49,087 bases of DNA, taken from Micromonospora echinofusca. Its GTDB lineage: Bacteria; Actinomycetota; Actinomycetes; Mycobacteriales; Micromonosporaceae. The position numbers and the translations under genes are program-made. The notes beneath the pieces are model-generated. The model was not told the DNA's origin, ran no database searches, and saw nothing but the letters and a program-made list of their open reading frames with translations. Position 1 is the first letter of the stretch; every line of letters begins with the position of its first letter. The stretch lies in contig NZ_WVUH01000007.1 in assembly GCF_017614955.1 (NCBI RefSeq), positions 1-49,087 of the forward strand, in the 5' to 3' direction. Positions 1 through 7,978 of this stretch are shown here, piece after piece.

Positions 1-669
1 GGGCGGGGCTGGGCGTTGTTCCGGCCGTCCACTCCGGCCGGCGAACCGGCCGAGGTGCTGGTCCTGCCGGCCACCGCGGCGGCCACCGTCGACTCCGAGC
101 CGGTGGAGCAGGTGCGGTTCGGTCGGGACGAGATGGCGAACCTGGCCTGGGCCGTCGAGGAGACGGTCACCGGGGTCACCGGCCGGGGTATCGACCGCAC
201 CGCGCAGGTGGACCGGGCGGCGGTACCGGCCCGGCCGCCGGTACCCGACCCACCGCCGGTCGACCCGGCGACCGGGCTGCCGGTGACCGTGCCCGACCTG
301 TCCTACGCCTTCGCCACCACCGTGCCGGAGAACTGGGTGCCGTTGATCCCGACGGCGGTGCCCGAGCGGCCCGGCGCGGTCCGGCTGCGCCGGGTCCCTC
401 TCCAGCAACCGAACCGGGACGGCCCACCGGTCGCGGTGACCGGGTACAGCCGGCTGCTCGACTGGCGGCCCCGGCCGGACGGCACCGGCCCGGTCGAGTT
501 GGCCGTACCCGAGGAGGAGGTCAGCCGCGCCGGGATGCGGGTGCTGCGGCACTGGCAGGTGGCCCGCTGGACCGACGGCTCGGTGCACCTGTGGCTGGGC
601 CGTACCCGCCGCCCCGTCGGCGGTGACCTGGCCAGCGGCCTGCGCTACGACGCGGTGGAGCCGCGCTGA
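1..669 (+). CDS. C-terminal part of a large protein of unknown function (5' end outside window)
   Basis: The frame is open from the first base of the window, so the true start lies upstream. About 220 residues are visible. They are Pro/Val/Arg-rich, with a stretch reading VRFGRDEMANLAWAVEETV and a C-terminal half rich in short beta-like segments ending DLASGLRYDAVEPR. I recognise no catalytic motif, signal peptide or membrane segment. The next gene starts 75 bases downstream on the same strand and encodes a tail-fibre-like protein, so the two are probably cotranscribed and may belong to one phage-tail-like or cell-surface gene set. That link is inference from position only. Confidence 0.6.
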   Translation, partial: GRGWALFRPSTPAGEPAEVLVLPATAAATVDSEPVEQVRFGRDEMANLAWAVEETVTGVTGRGIDRTAQVDRAAVPARPPVPDPPPVDPATGLPVTVPDLSYAFATTVPENWVPLIPTAVPERPGAVRLRRVPLQQPNRDGPPVAVTGYSRLLDWRPRPDGTGPVELAVPEEEVSRAGMRVLRHWQVARWTDGSVHLWLGRTRRPVGGDLASGLRYDAVEPR

Positions 670-744
670 CCGGCCGGCGCGCACCGCATCCATCCGTACC
701 CACCGACAGTCGAGCGGCCCGGCCGCCGGACCACGAGGAACCCG

Positions 745-3621
745 ATGACGATCACCTGGAAGAACAACCAGCCGCTGCCGATGGCCCGGCCCCGCTACTA
801 CGACCACCAGTACCTGCGGGCCGCCGACCTGACCCAGGCGGTGGACTACCTGCTGTCCCGCCAGCACCTGTTCACCCGGCTGCGGCACCCGGTCGGGGTG
901 GTCGGCGGTCTGGAGGTCACCCCCACCGGCAGTGACATCACGGTCGGCGAAGGCGCGGCCGTGGACGCCGACGGGACGCTCGTCGTCGTACCGGCGGCCC
1001 GCCGGGTCACCCTGCCCGGCGACGGTACGTTCCATGTCACCCTGCGCCAGGTGGAGACCCTGACCGACCGGCGCGACGAGGGCGGGGTGGCCGCCGAGAC
1101 CCGCTGGACCGAGGAGGGCCGGGTCGAGGTCGCCACCACCGCGCCGGCCGACCCCGGCCGGTCGGTCCCGCTCGGTCGGGTGGTCCGCAGCCAGGGCGTG
1201 GTGACCGTGCACACCGACACCCGCCTGGTCGCCGGGCTGCGGCTGCCGGTCGGGGCGATCGTGCCCGCCGTCGGCAACACCCGGCAGTCCGGTATCCAGT
1301 TCCCCGCCGACCCGGCCGGCGGCATCGGCGACGAGGCGTTCATCCGGTACTTCCCGACCACCGGCGAGAACACGATGCTGCGGATCGGGGTGAACAACGA
1401 CCCGGACGACGTGATCGCCTTCCACCAGGGCGGTGCGGACCGGTTGCGGGTCGGGCAGGGCATGCTGCACCTGGGCAGCCTCGAAGGTGTCCCGGTCACC
1501 GCCGGTCAGGTGGTCGCCGCGCTCGGCTTCTGGGGGCACGGTGTCCAGCACGGCCAGCTCTCCTTCCGGCCGGGTCGGGGCTTCGAGCTGGTGGACCGCT
1601 CCGCCGACACCCCGGCGCTGACCTACCCGCCGGCCGGTCCGACCTACGCGGATCTGGAGCTGGCCGAGCTGCGGGCGGCCCGGGTACGCGGCCGGGGTGG
1701 GTTGGGCGTGGTCAGCGACGCCGGGGTGACGGTCCGCGCCGCCAGCGGGCTGACCGTGGTGAAGGAGACCGGTGCCAGTGGTGACCTGACCGTGCAGGGC
1801 CGGCTCACCCTGGCCGCCGGGGGCACGGTGGCCGGTGCCGGCCGGTTGCACGTCGACGGGACAGAACGGCTGTACCTGCTCAACACCAAGGGCGTCTACG
1901 TCGGGTACAACGGCAACACCGACCCGGAGGCGGGTTCCCTCTGGGTCGAGAAGCGTGGTCACGTCGGTGGCAACATGCAGGTCAACGGCAACCTCGGGGT
2001 GAAGGTGAGCCCCACCTCGCTGCCGTCCTGGAGTGGCGGCGGCATCGGTACCTACGACCTGTTCGTCTCCGGGGCGATCTATGTCGGCCCACCGGGCGGC
2101 CCGTACCAGCAGGTACTGGCGGCGCCCACCGCCCGGATCTCGGGCACCGAGCAACAGCTCGCCATTGCGCACCCGCTGGACGATCCGGACGGCCCCGACC
2201 GGCGGCTGCTGGTGCACGCCGCGTTGGAGGGCCCGGAGAACGGCGTCTACTACCGGGGCGAGGGGCAGTTGGTCGACGGTACGGCCACGGTGACCCTGCC
2301 CGGGTACTTCGAGGCGCTCACCCTGGCGGAGGGGCGGACGGTGCAGCTCACCCCGCTGTTCGACGACGACGAGCCGGTCTGCGCGCTCGCCGCGTCCCGG
2401 GTCCGGGACGGGGCGTTCCGGGTCCGCACGGTGGACGGGTCACCGGCCGGGCACGCCTTCTGCTGGCAGGTCACCGCCGTGCGGGCCGACGTCGCGCCGT
2501 TGGTGACCGAGGTACCCGCGACCGCTGCGGCCGGCCGGGACCGGACCGGCGGGTCGGACGCCGAACCCGCCGTGTCGACGGCCGACGCGGCTGCTCTGGC
2601 CGCCGTCGCGCCGAGGACGCCGGAGGAGCCGTCCCATTCGCTGCCGGACACCGACGGCGGGTCGGATCCGTCGGATCCGGACGACGCCGAGGCGGAGCAG
2701 CACATCGGCGAACCGGTCGACTACGACCTGCCCGCCGACGAGGAGGAACCCGCCACGGATCTCACGGCCGGCCTGGCCGCCCACCACCTGGCGCCGGTAC
2801 TGCGGGTGCTGCGCGACGAGATCGACCGACGCTGGCCGCACCGGGACCGCACCTCGGACGGCTGGATCGGCGACGCCGCCCACCAGGCCCGACCGTCGGA
2901 CCACAACCCGGACCCGGACGACCGCTCGGTCAACGCCCTCGACGTCGACGTCGACGGCATCGACCCGCTGCTGGTGGTACGCCGTGCCATCGCCCACCCG
3001 TCGACGCGGTACGTCATCTTCGACCGGACGATCTGGAGCCGCTCGCGCGGGTTCGCCCCGGCCCGCTACACCGGCAGCAACCCGCACGAGAAGCACCTGC
3101 ACGTCAGTGTCAGCCACACTCCCGCCCTGGAGGACAGCACCCGTGGCTGGGGTGTCGCCACCGCACCGGCTCCGAAGTTGGGTGACCGGGTGCTGCGAGT
3201 CGGCAGCGAGGGCAGCGACGTCCGGGAGTTGCAGACCGTCGCCAACCGGCTCGGCGGCCGGCTCACCGTCGACGGTGTGTTCGGCCCACGCACCGAGGCG
3301 TGGGTACGCGGCTTCCAACGGGACCGCAAGCTCACCGTCGACGGGGTCGTCGGGCCGCGTACCGTCGCGGCCCTGCGTGCGGCGCCGCAGCCGACCGGCA
3401 ACACGGCCGGCTCCCGTACCCTGCGTGCCGGAATGGCCGGTGACGACGTGGCGTTCGTCCAGCGGTTCGTCGGGGAGCGGCACTGCGGCCCGGCCACCGG
3501 TACGTTCGACGACCGCACCGTCGCCGGGGTGCGCTGGTACCAGGAGATGCGCAAGATCACAGTGGACGGTGTGGTCGGCCGGCAGACCTGGCGCGAGATG
3601 GGCGTGACCGTCACGTACTGA
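745..3621 (+). CDS. Tail-fibre-like protein fused to M15/VanY-like peptidase and two peptidoglycan-binding domains
   Basis: 958 aa; ATG start preceded by ACGAGGA. The N-terminal ~500 residues look like a phage tail-fibre or baseplate protein, with repeated short beta segments (LTVQGRLTLAAGG, GNMQVNGNLGVKV). Residues ~470-590 carry the motif LVHAALEGPENGVYYRGEG, followed by LPGYFEALT, known from tail-fibre C-termini. A low-complexity acidic linker (~600-660) leads to a domain at ~660-790 with the Zn-peptidase pattern S-D-H (H720), LDVD (D733/D735) and KHLHVS (H784/H786), typical of D-Ala-D-Ala carboxypeptidase-like endolysins. Two PF01471-type peptidoglycan-binding domains follow at ~812-875 and ~890-955, each with VDGVxGxxT. 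There is no obvious signal peptide. Seen: domain order and catalytic residues. Inferred: a wall-degrading spike or fibre of a phage-like or contractile particle; a secreted wall enzyme is the alternative. Confidence 0.8.
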   Translation: MTITWKNNQPLPMARPRYYDHQYLRAADLTQAVDYLLSRQHLFTRLRHPVGVVGGLEVTPTGSDITVGEGAAVDADGTLVVVPAARRVTLPGDGTFHVTLRQVETLTDRRDEGGVAAETRWTEEGRVEVATTAPADPGRSVPLGRVVRSQGVVTVHTDTRLVAGLRLPVGAIVPAVGNTRQSGIQFPADPAGGIGDEAFIRYFPTTGENTMLRIGVNNDPDDVIAFHQGGADRLRVGQGMLHLGSLEGVPVTAGQVVAALGFWGHGVQHGQLSFRPGRGFELVDRSADTPALTYPPAGPTYADLELAELRAARVRGRGGLGVVSDAGVTVRAASGLTVVKETGASGDLTVQGRLTLAAGGTVAGAGRLHVDGTERLYLLNTKGVYVGYNGNTDPEAGSLWVEKRGHVGGNMQVNGNLGVKVSPTSLPSWSGGGIGTYDLFVSGAIYVGPPGGPYQQVLAAPTARISGTEQQLAIAHPLDDPDGPDRRLLVHAALEGPENGVYYRGEGQLVDGTATVTLPGYFEALTLAEGRTVQLTPLFDDDEPVCALAASRVRDGAFRVRTVDGSPAGHAFCWQVTAVRADVAPLVTEVPATAAAGRDRTGGSDAEPAVSTADAAALAAVAPRTPEEPSHSLPDTDGGSDPSDPDDAEAEQHIGEPVDYDLPADEEEPATDLTAGLAAHHLAPVLRVLRDEIDRRWPHRDRTSDGWIGDAAHQARPSDHNPDPDDRSVNALDVDVDGIDPLLVVRRAIAHPSTRYVIFDRTIWSRSRGFAPARYTGSNPHEKHLHVSVSHTPALEDSTRGWGVATAPAPKLGDRVLRVGSEGSDVRELQTVANRLGGRLTVDGVFGPRTEAWVRGFQRDRKLTVDGVVGPRTVAALRAAPQPTGNTAGSRTLRAGMAGDDVAFVQRFVGERHCGPATGTFDDRTVAGVRWYQEMRKITVDGVVGRQTWREMGVTVTY

Positions 3622-3659
3622 TCCCGCCCACCGGGCCCACCTGCGGATCCGGGTCGGTC

Positions 3660-3693
3660 GGGCCGGCGGTGGCACCCCGTGCGCCGCCGGCCC
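3660..3693 (+). terminator. Hairpin after the tail-fibre/lysin gene
   Basis: Arms GGGCCGGCGG and CCGCCGGCCC are perfectly complementary over 10 bp with a 14-base loop, 38 bases after the stop codon. No T-tract follows, which is common for actinobacterial terminators. Confidence 0.5.
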
Positions 3694-3792
3694 GGCGGGG
3701 TCCGCCGGCTCCCGGTCGGGGTGCGTCGTCAGGGCACCATGGACCCCGATGATGGCGACTAGCCGGGGGCCGACGTCCGTGTCTGATGATCG

Positions 3793-4665
3793 ATGCTGAA
3801 GCTCACCTACGGGTTGCGCGCCCTGTTCGGTACCGCCCGGGGTCTGCGACTGCTGGCGGCGAACGTGCTGGCCGCCTTCGGCCTGATCTCCGCGGTGGTG
3901 CAGCTCGGCGCGCAGCTGGTACCCGACGTGATGCCCGACACCACCGTGGTGATCGCCGCGACGGTGTCGGCCTGCCTGGTGTGGGGCATGGTGCGGGCCT
4001 ACCCCCGGCGCCGGTTGCAGTACGAGTTCACCCACCCGGCGATGAACGTCACCGTCGAGGTCGGTGACCTGTTCGACCAGGAGGTGGACCTGGTCGTCGG
4101 GTTCTCCGACACCTTCGACACCGCCACCGACGACCGGGAGCTGATCAGCAGCGACAGTGTGCAGGGGCAGCTGGTGCAGCGGCTCTACGGCGGTGACGCG
4201 AAACGGCTGGACCGTGACCTGCGGGCCGCGCTCGCCGGGGTCGACCCGGTCGGCCGGGAGACCCGCCGGACCAAACCCAAGGGCAACCTGCTGCGGTACC
4301 CGTTGGGTACGGTCGCGGTGCTGCACCGTTCCGGCCGGCGGATCTTCGCGGTCGCCTACAGCCGGATGGGCACCGACTACGTCGCCCGGTCCAGCGTGGA
4401 CAACCTGTGGTTGAGCCTCAACGGGCTCTGGGACGCGGTCTACCGGCACGGCCAGCGGGGCGAGCTGGCCATTCCGCTGCTCGGTTCGGGACTGGCCCGC
4501 ATCGACGCGCTCGACCGGGAGAGCCTGCTGAAGATGATCCTGCTGTCGTTCGTCGCCCGGTCCCGGGAGGCGCAGCTCTGTCGGGAGTTCCGGGTGCTCA
4601 TCCACCCCGACGACGTCGACCGGATCAACCTGCTGGAGGTGGCGGCCTTCATCCGTACCCTCTGA
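3793..4665 (+). CDS. Two-TM plus macro-like domain protein, type II Thoeris ThsA-like
   Basis: 290 aa. Two hydrophobic helices lie at ~15-40 and ~50-70. A cytosolic domain (~78-290) follows, with the signatures of the family formerly called DUF6430 and now ThsA macro domain: GDLFDQEVDLVVGFSDTFDT, RYPLGTVAVL, YSRMGTDYVARSSVDNLW and IPLLGSGLARI (G231-R236). Type II Thoeris ThsA has exactly this TM-TM-macro layout and is activated by a nucleotide made by a TIR protein (ThsB). No TIR gene is visible in this window, so the protein is an orphan here. Start: ATG at 3793; an ATG at 3786 is in another frame, and no strong Shine-Dalgarno is seen. A strong hairpin ends the unit. Seen: motifs and TMs. 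Inferred: membrane-disrupting defence effector, or a solo regulator reusing the fold. Confidence 0.7.
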   Translation: MLKLTYGLRALFGTARGLRLLAANVLAAFGLISAVVQLGAQLVPDVMPDTTVVIAATVSACLVWGMVRAYPRRRLQYEFTHPAMNVTVEVGDLFDQEVDLVVGFSDTFDTATDDRELISSDSVQGQLVQRLYGGDAKRLDRDLRAALAGVDPVGRETRRTKPKGNLLRYPLGTVAVLHRSGRRIFAVAYSRMGTDYVARSSVDNLWLSLNGLWDAVYRHGQRGELAIPLLGSGLARIDALDRESLLKMILLSFVARSREAQLCREFRVLIHPDDVDRINLLEVAAFIRTL

Positions 4666-4710
4666 CGGTCCGTGGGGCCGGGGCGGTCACCGCCCCGGCC
4701 CCACAGACCG
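4666..4710. terminator. Bidirectional hairpin between convergent genes
   Basis: A near-perfect inverted repeat: CGGTC-C-GTGGGGCCGGGGCGG, loop TCA, then CCGCCCCGGCCCCAC-A-GACCG. It fills the whole 47-base gap between the macro-domain gene and the convergent membrane-protein gene, so it probably terminates both. Confidence 0.75.
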
Positions 4711-4712
4711 GG

Positions 4713-5351
4713 TCAGGCGGCCCGGATCAGCGTGAACACCCCGGCGGCGACCAGCACCCCGGCCCAGAGCCGGTCGACGTTGAACCAGGCGGTCCGCAGC
4801 ACACCGACCCCGACCACCTCGTACACCAGTACCGCGATGACGAGTGCGGTGCCGAACATGGCCAGGGTGTGCACGCCGGCTGCGGTCAGTCCGAGCAGCG
4901 CGCCGACCGGTGCCGCGTCGAGGTGGCCGGCGTGCCCGCCGGAGGCCCCGGTGGGGGCGGCGACCAGCACCGGCAGCAGCATCAGCCCGGCGCCGTGGGC
5001 GGAGGACATCAGGAACGACCAGCCGGCGAGCTGGGTCGCCGACAGGCGCATGCCGGCCCAGCGGAAGTGGCGTTCGGAGAGCAGCCGCCACAGTCCGAAT
5101 CCGACGAGCAGTACCCCGCCGACGACGGCCAGCGCGGTGCTGGCGGTGACCGACCGGGTCGCGGTGACCAGGGCGGCCACGATGCCGACCGAGGCGAGGT
5201 GGCCGAGCGCGATCGGTGGCAGGGCGCGCAGCAGCGCCCCCCGGTCGCGTTCCTGGAGGCCACGGGCGACGGCGAAGAGCCAGCCCATCGCCGGGTTCAG
5301 GCCGTGGAACGCGCCGAGGCTGAGCAGCGCCACCCAGGTCGTACCGGTCAC
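4713..5351 (-). CDS. Multi-pass membrane protein with HGLNP and GH motifs
   Basis: 212 aa with about six hydrophobic segments. The first helix carries GAFHGLNPAMGW and the second GHLASVG; a later loop is His-rich (GGHAGHLDAAP), followed by GVHTLAMF. His-Asn-Pro and Gly-His motifs in the first helices recall NicO/HupE/TauE-type metal or sulfur-compound exporters, but I cannot assign the family. The GTG start overlaps the stop of the upstream selenium-binding protein gene as GTGA, which implies translational coupling. With a methanethiol-oxidase-like partner, a role in exporting or importing a product such as sulfide/sulfite, or a metal cofactor, is plausible but inferred. Confidence 0.7.
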   Translation of the reverse strand: MTGTTWVALLSLGAFHGLNPAMGWLFAVARGLQERDRGALLRALPPIALGHLASVGIVAALVTATRSVTASTALAVVGGVLLVGFGLWRLLSERHFRWAGMRLSATQLAGWSFLMSSAHGAGLMLLPVLVAAPTGASGGHAGHLDAAPVGALLGLTAAGVHTLAMFGTALVIAVLVYEVVGVGVLRTAWFNVDRLWAGVLVAAGVFTLIRAA

Positions 5352-6757
5352 GGGAAGCAGTACGAGTCGGAGGAGGCGTCACCGCCCTGCAACCGGACCT
5401 GGTGTACCCGCAGTCCCCGGAACTCCTCGCCGCGCGGGAAGAACCGCTGGTCCGGGGTGAGCCCGCCGGTACCGTCGACGTCCACGTCGAGTTTGGCCAG
5501 CCAGGCGCCGACCCCGTCGGGGTAGAACTGGTCGTCCCAGGCACCGTAGAGGGAGTTGCTGACGTAGACCCGTCGGCCGTCCCGGCTGACCTCCACCATC
5601 TGCGGTCCGCCGGCCAGCGGCTCGTCCGGGGCGGCCGGGTGGGCGGTACGCCGGACGATCCCGCCGAGGTGCACCGAGCCGGTGAGCACCGGGTGGAACG
5701 GGTCGCTCACGTCGTACTGGCGCAGTTCACCGGTACCCCAGCAGGAGACGTAGAGGAACCGGTCGTCGACGGAGAGGTCGATGTCGGTGACCAGGGGCGG
5801 TACGGCGCCGAAGGGCTTGAGCAGGTCCGGCAGGTCGGCCGGGTCGGCCGGCTCGGCGGGGATGTCGATCACCTTGGTGACCGCCCAGGTGTCGCCGTCG
5901 CGGTGCCACAGCCAGATCGAGGCGGACAGGTCCTCGACGCTGATGACCACGCCGACGAAACCGTACGTCTTGGTCGGGTCGTGCGCCGGGCGCAGCTCCA
6001 GCGGCATCTGGTACTGGTCGCCCAGGTCGACCCGTTGGACGTGCCGGCGTCTGGCCAGGTCCCAGAAGTGCAGGGCGTGCCCGTACTTGCGGCCGAGCAG
6101 CAGTTCCCCGACGATGCCGTCCTCGATCATCGACGGGGTTCCCCACTCGCTGGTCACCAGGACGTCGTGGTTGATGTGCCACCAGAAGTCGTAGGCGAGG
6201 TACTGCGGGCCCCGGTCGGCCTCCCAGGCGCCGCGTACCTCGAAGGTGGTGTGGTCGAGGATGGCGATGCCGCCGGGCCCCTCCTGGCCGTCGGCGCCGC
6301 CGAGGGCGGAGACGTAGAGGCCGTCGGGGCCGCAGTGCACGGTGTGCGGCCGGGAGTAGCCGGCCCGCTTGGCCAACTCCTCCGGGCCGATCACCTTGAC
6401 GATGGTGGGCTGGCGCGGGTCCGGTTGGGTGTCGATGACGTGGATCCGGGAGGAGCGCAGGCCCGGCACGATCAGGTAGCGCCGCTCGACGTGCGGGTGC
6501 GGGGCGGTGGGGCACAGCGCGCTGCTGCACGCGTTCCACCCGAAGTGGTGCAGTTCGTCGCCGGTGTACGGCAGGTCGGTCCAGCCGACCACGGTGCCGT
6601 AGTCGGGGGAGTCCGGGTCGGTGTCCAGGACGGCGATCGCATCGGGGCGGGTGGCGGTGCGGTCGAAGGCGGCGACGTACGCCAGTTTCTCGGCCGGGGC
6701 GTTCACGGCGTCGCGCGGTGAGGGGTAGAAGGTCGGATCGGGGGTCCAGCGGCTCAT
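5348..6757 (-). CDS. Selenium-binding protein family (SBP56), methanethiol oxidase-like
   Basis: 469 aa, the usual family length. Hallmarks: DELHHFGWNACSSALCP near residue 70, the HPHVERRYLIVPGLRSSRIHVIDT strand, RPHTVHCGPDGLYVSALG, DFWWHINHDVLVTSEWG, LSVDDRFLYVSCWGTGELRQYDVSDP, GGPQMVEVSRDGRRVYVSNSLYGAWDDQFYPDG and a C-terminal DSYCFP. Bacterial members oxidise methanethiol to formaldehyde, H2S and H2O2, with copper bound by conserved His residues. There is no signal peptide, so it is probably cytosolic, unlike some periplasmic MtoX proteins. It is first in a two-gene unit with the coupled membrane protein. Upstream lies a divergent 321-base region with a CCTA-N9-TAGG dyad. Confidence 0.9.
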   Translation of the reverse strand: MSRWTPDPTFYPSPRDAVNAPAEKLAYVAAFDRTATRPDAIAVLDTDPDSPDYGTVVGWTDLPYTGDELHHFGWNACSSALCPTAPHPHVERRYLIVPGLRSSRIHVIDTQPDPRQPTIVKVIGPEELAKRAGYSRPHTVHCGPDGLYVSALGGADGQEGPGGIAILDHTTFEVRGAWEADRGPQYLAYDFWWHINHDVLVTSEWGTPSMIEDGIVGELLLGRKYGHALHFWDLARRRHVQRVDLGDQYQMPLELRPAHDPTKTYGFVGVVISVEDLSASIWLWHRDGDTWAVTKVIDIPAEPADPADLPDLLKPFGAVPPLVTDIDLSVDDRFLYVSCWGTGELRQYDVSDPFHPVLTGSVHLGGIVRRTAHPAAPDEPLAGGPQMVEVSRDGRRVYVSNSLYGAWDDQFYPDGVGAWLAKLDVDVDGTGGLTPDQRFFPRGEEFRGLRVHQVRLQGGDASSDSYCFP

Positions 6758-6941
6758 CGCTTCTCCGGTCGTTGTCGGTGGTGGGAACGCCGAGTCGGTC
6801 AGCAGGCGGTGGTGCGGGGGCTGGAGTTCGGATCACCCGTTCAATCGATCAACATCCACGTCGGGATCAGCCTACTCATCCGGCGGTCCGCCGGGGTAGG
6901 TCGCGGATGCCGCTGATCCTGAGTGGACAGTCGATCTCATA

Positions 6942-6958
6942 CCTACTAATCCGATAGG
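6942..6958. promoter_or_regulatory. Dyad CCTA-N9-TAGG, likely operator
   Basis: CCTACTAATCCGATAGG lies in an AT-richer patch of a divergent intergenic region whose surroundings are very GC-rich. It may control the SBP56 operon and/or the hydrolase. The regulator is unknown; sulfur-responsive control is a guess from the SBP56 neighbour. Confidence 0.4.
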
Positions 6959-7065
6959 AATTGCCAGGTGGGCAGCCTGGCACGGCGCGGGCCGGGATGG
7001 CAAGTGGCGTCCAGGATGCGGACGGGGCCGCGCGGTGCTCCGGCCCGGGCGGTCCCCCCATCGGT

Positions 7066-7071
7066 TACCTT
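7066..7071 (+). promoter_or_regulatory. -10 element TACCTT for a leaderless hydrolase mRNA
   Basis: TACCTT matches TANNNT and stands 7 bases before the ATG at 7079. The transcript would then begin at or next to the start codon, a common actinobacterial arrangement. This is why I take 7079 rather than the in-frame upstream starts. Confidence 0.5.
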
Positions 7072-7078
7072 CGGGCCC

Positions 7079-7867
7079 ATGCTTCCCCTGCATGTCACCA
7101 CCTGGGGTGCGCCCCACGGGCGGGACGACCAGGTCATCCTGATCCACGGCACCATGACCTGGGGGCTCGCCGCGTTCGCGGCGCAGCGGCCACTCGCCGG
7201 TCGGCGACGGATCCTGGTGGTCGACCGGCGTGGCTTCGGCGCCAGTCCGGACACCGGACAGAGCGACTACGAGGTGGACGCCGAGGACATCCTCGCGCTG
7301 ATGGACCGGCCCACCCACCTCGTGGGTCACTCGTACGGCGGGGTGGTCGCACTCCTCGCCGCGCTCCGGTGCCCGGACCGGGTGCGCTCGCTGGCGCTGA
7401 TCGAGCCGTCGGCGTTGGCGGTCGCGGCCGACCACCCGGTCGTGGCCGCAGCGCTGGAGAACAACCGGCGGTACGTGGCGGCCTCGCGGTCGATGTCGGC
7501 GGAGGAGTACCTCGCTGCGGTGTACGGCCCGGACGGCCAGGCGATCCCCGAGCCCCGGGAGTTCGCGGTACGGGCTGCGGGGACCGCGCTGCGGGAGCGC
7601 CCGTGCTGGGAGGCGGACCTGCCGGTCGACGCGCTCCGGCGGTACGGCTGTCCGAAGCTGGTGCTCGCGGGCACCTGGGAAACCGCGCGGCCGGACTACC
7701 GGTCCGGTGTCGGCGAGGCGCTGATCGTCACCGCCGGTGTGGTGGCGCGACGGATCGGCGCCCGTCTGCACCGGGTGCCGGGGGCGGATCACGCGCCGCA
7801 CCAGCAGCGTCCGGACGAGGTCAACCGGCTGCTGCGGCAGTTGTGGGACGAGGCGGACGCGCGCTGA
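7079..7867 (+). CDS. Alpha/beta hydrolase
   Basis: 262 aa. Oxyanion loop HGTMTWG near the N-terminus, then VDRRGFGASPDTG, the nucleophile elbow GHSYGG (Ser85) and a late DHAPHQ with His238. The acid residue is not obvious after strand 7 (KLVLAGTWET). The fold is that of small esterases, lipases and haloperoxidase-like hydrolases; the substrate cannot be told. No Shine-Dalgarno precedes the ATG, which fits leaderless translation from the -10 at 7066. The open frame runs further upstream to about 6968, but those 37 residues lack hydrolase features. It stands alone between two divergent or independent units. Confidence 0.85.
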   Translation: MLPLHVTTWGAPHGRDDQVILIHGTMTWGLAAFAAQRPLAGRRRILVVDRRGFGASPDTGQSDYEVDAEDILALMDRPTHLVGHSYGGVVALLAALRCPDRVRSLALIEPSALAVAADHPVVAAALENNRRYVAASRSMSAEEYLAAVYGPDGQAIPEPREFAVRAAGTALRERPCWEADLPVDALRRYGCPKLVLAGTWETARPDYRSGVGEALIVTAGVVARRIGARLHRVPGADHAPHQQRPDEVNRLLRQLWDEADAR

Positions 7868-7901
7868 CGGCGGTGCCCGACGGCTGCCGCCCGTTCGTGG
7901 A

Positions 7902-7963
7902 GTAAAGAATTCTTGACACCATGTTGGCTCTGCTTTACCTTGATGATGTCAAGAATTCTTTAC
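7902..7963. promoter_or_regulatory. TTGACA promoter flanked by a perfect 17-bp inverted repeat (twin operators)
   Basis: Left half GTAAAGAATTCTTGACA (7902-7918) and right half TGTCAAGAATTCTTTAC (7947-7963) are exact reverse complements. Each contains the palindrome AAGAATTCTT, so there are two dyad operators centred 45 bp apart. TTGACA (7913-7918) is part of the left operator. A 17-base spacer leads to TACCTT (7936-7941), placing the start point inside the right operator. The sites sit directly upstream of an operon encoding a Cro/CI-type regulator, which is the obvious candidate repressor. Confidence 0.8.
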
Positions 7964-7978
7964 ATGGCGAGGTGGGGC

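Larger units (their letters stand above)
6758..7078. other. Divergent intergenic region between SBP56 and hydrolase genes
   Basis: 321 bases without a gene. It contains the 17-bp dyad at 6942-6958 and a CCAGG-N7-CCTGG dyad just after it. A -10 element for the hydrolase lies at 7066-7071. I saw no small ORF with a ribosome binding site. Confidence 0.5.

Noticed and set aside
2440..4605. 721-codon minus-strand open frame over the lysin and macro-domain genes
   Set aside because: Crosses a terminator hairpin and two well-supported genes on the other strand; composition typical of GC-driven antisense frames.
3622..6900. TIR-domain partner (ThsB) for the ThsA-like protein
   Set aside because: Neighbouring genes are a tail-fibre/lysin protein, a membrane protein and SBP56; no TIR motif was found in any frame I considered.
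6968..7078. N-terminal extension of the alpha/beta hydrolase
   Set aside because: The extra 37 residues are Arg/Pro-rich, unlike hydrolase N-termini, and a -10 element at 7066 lies inside them.
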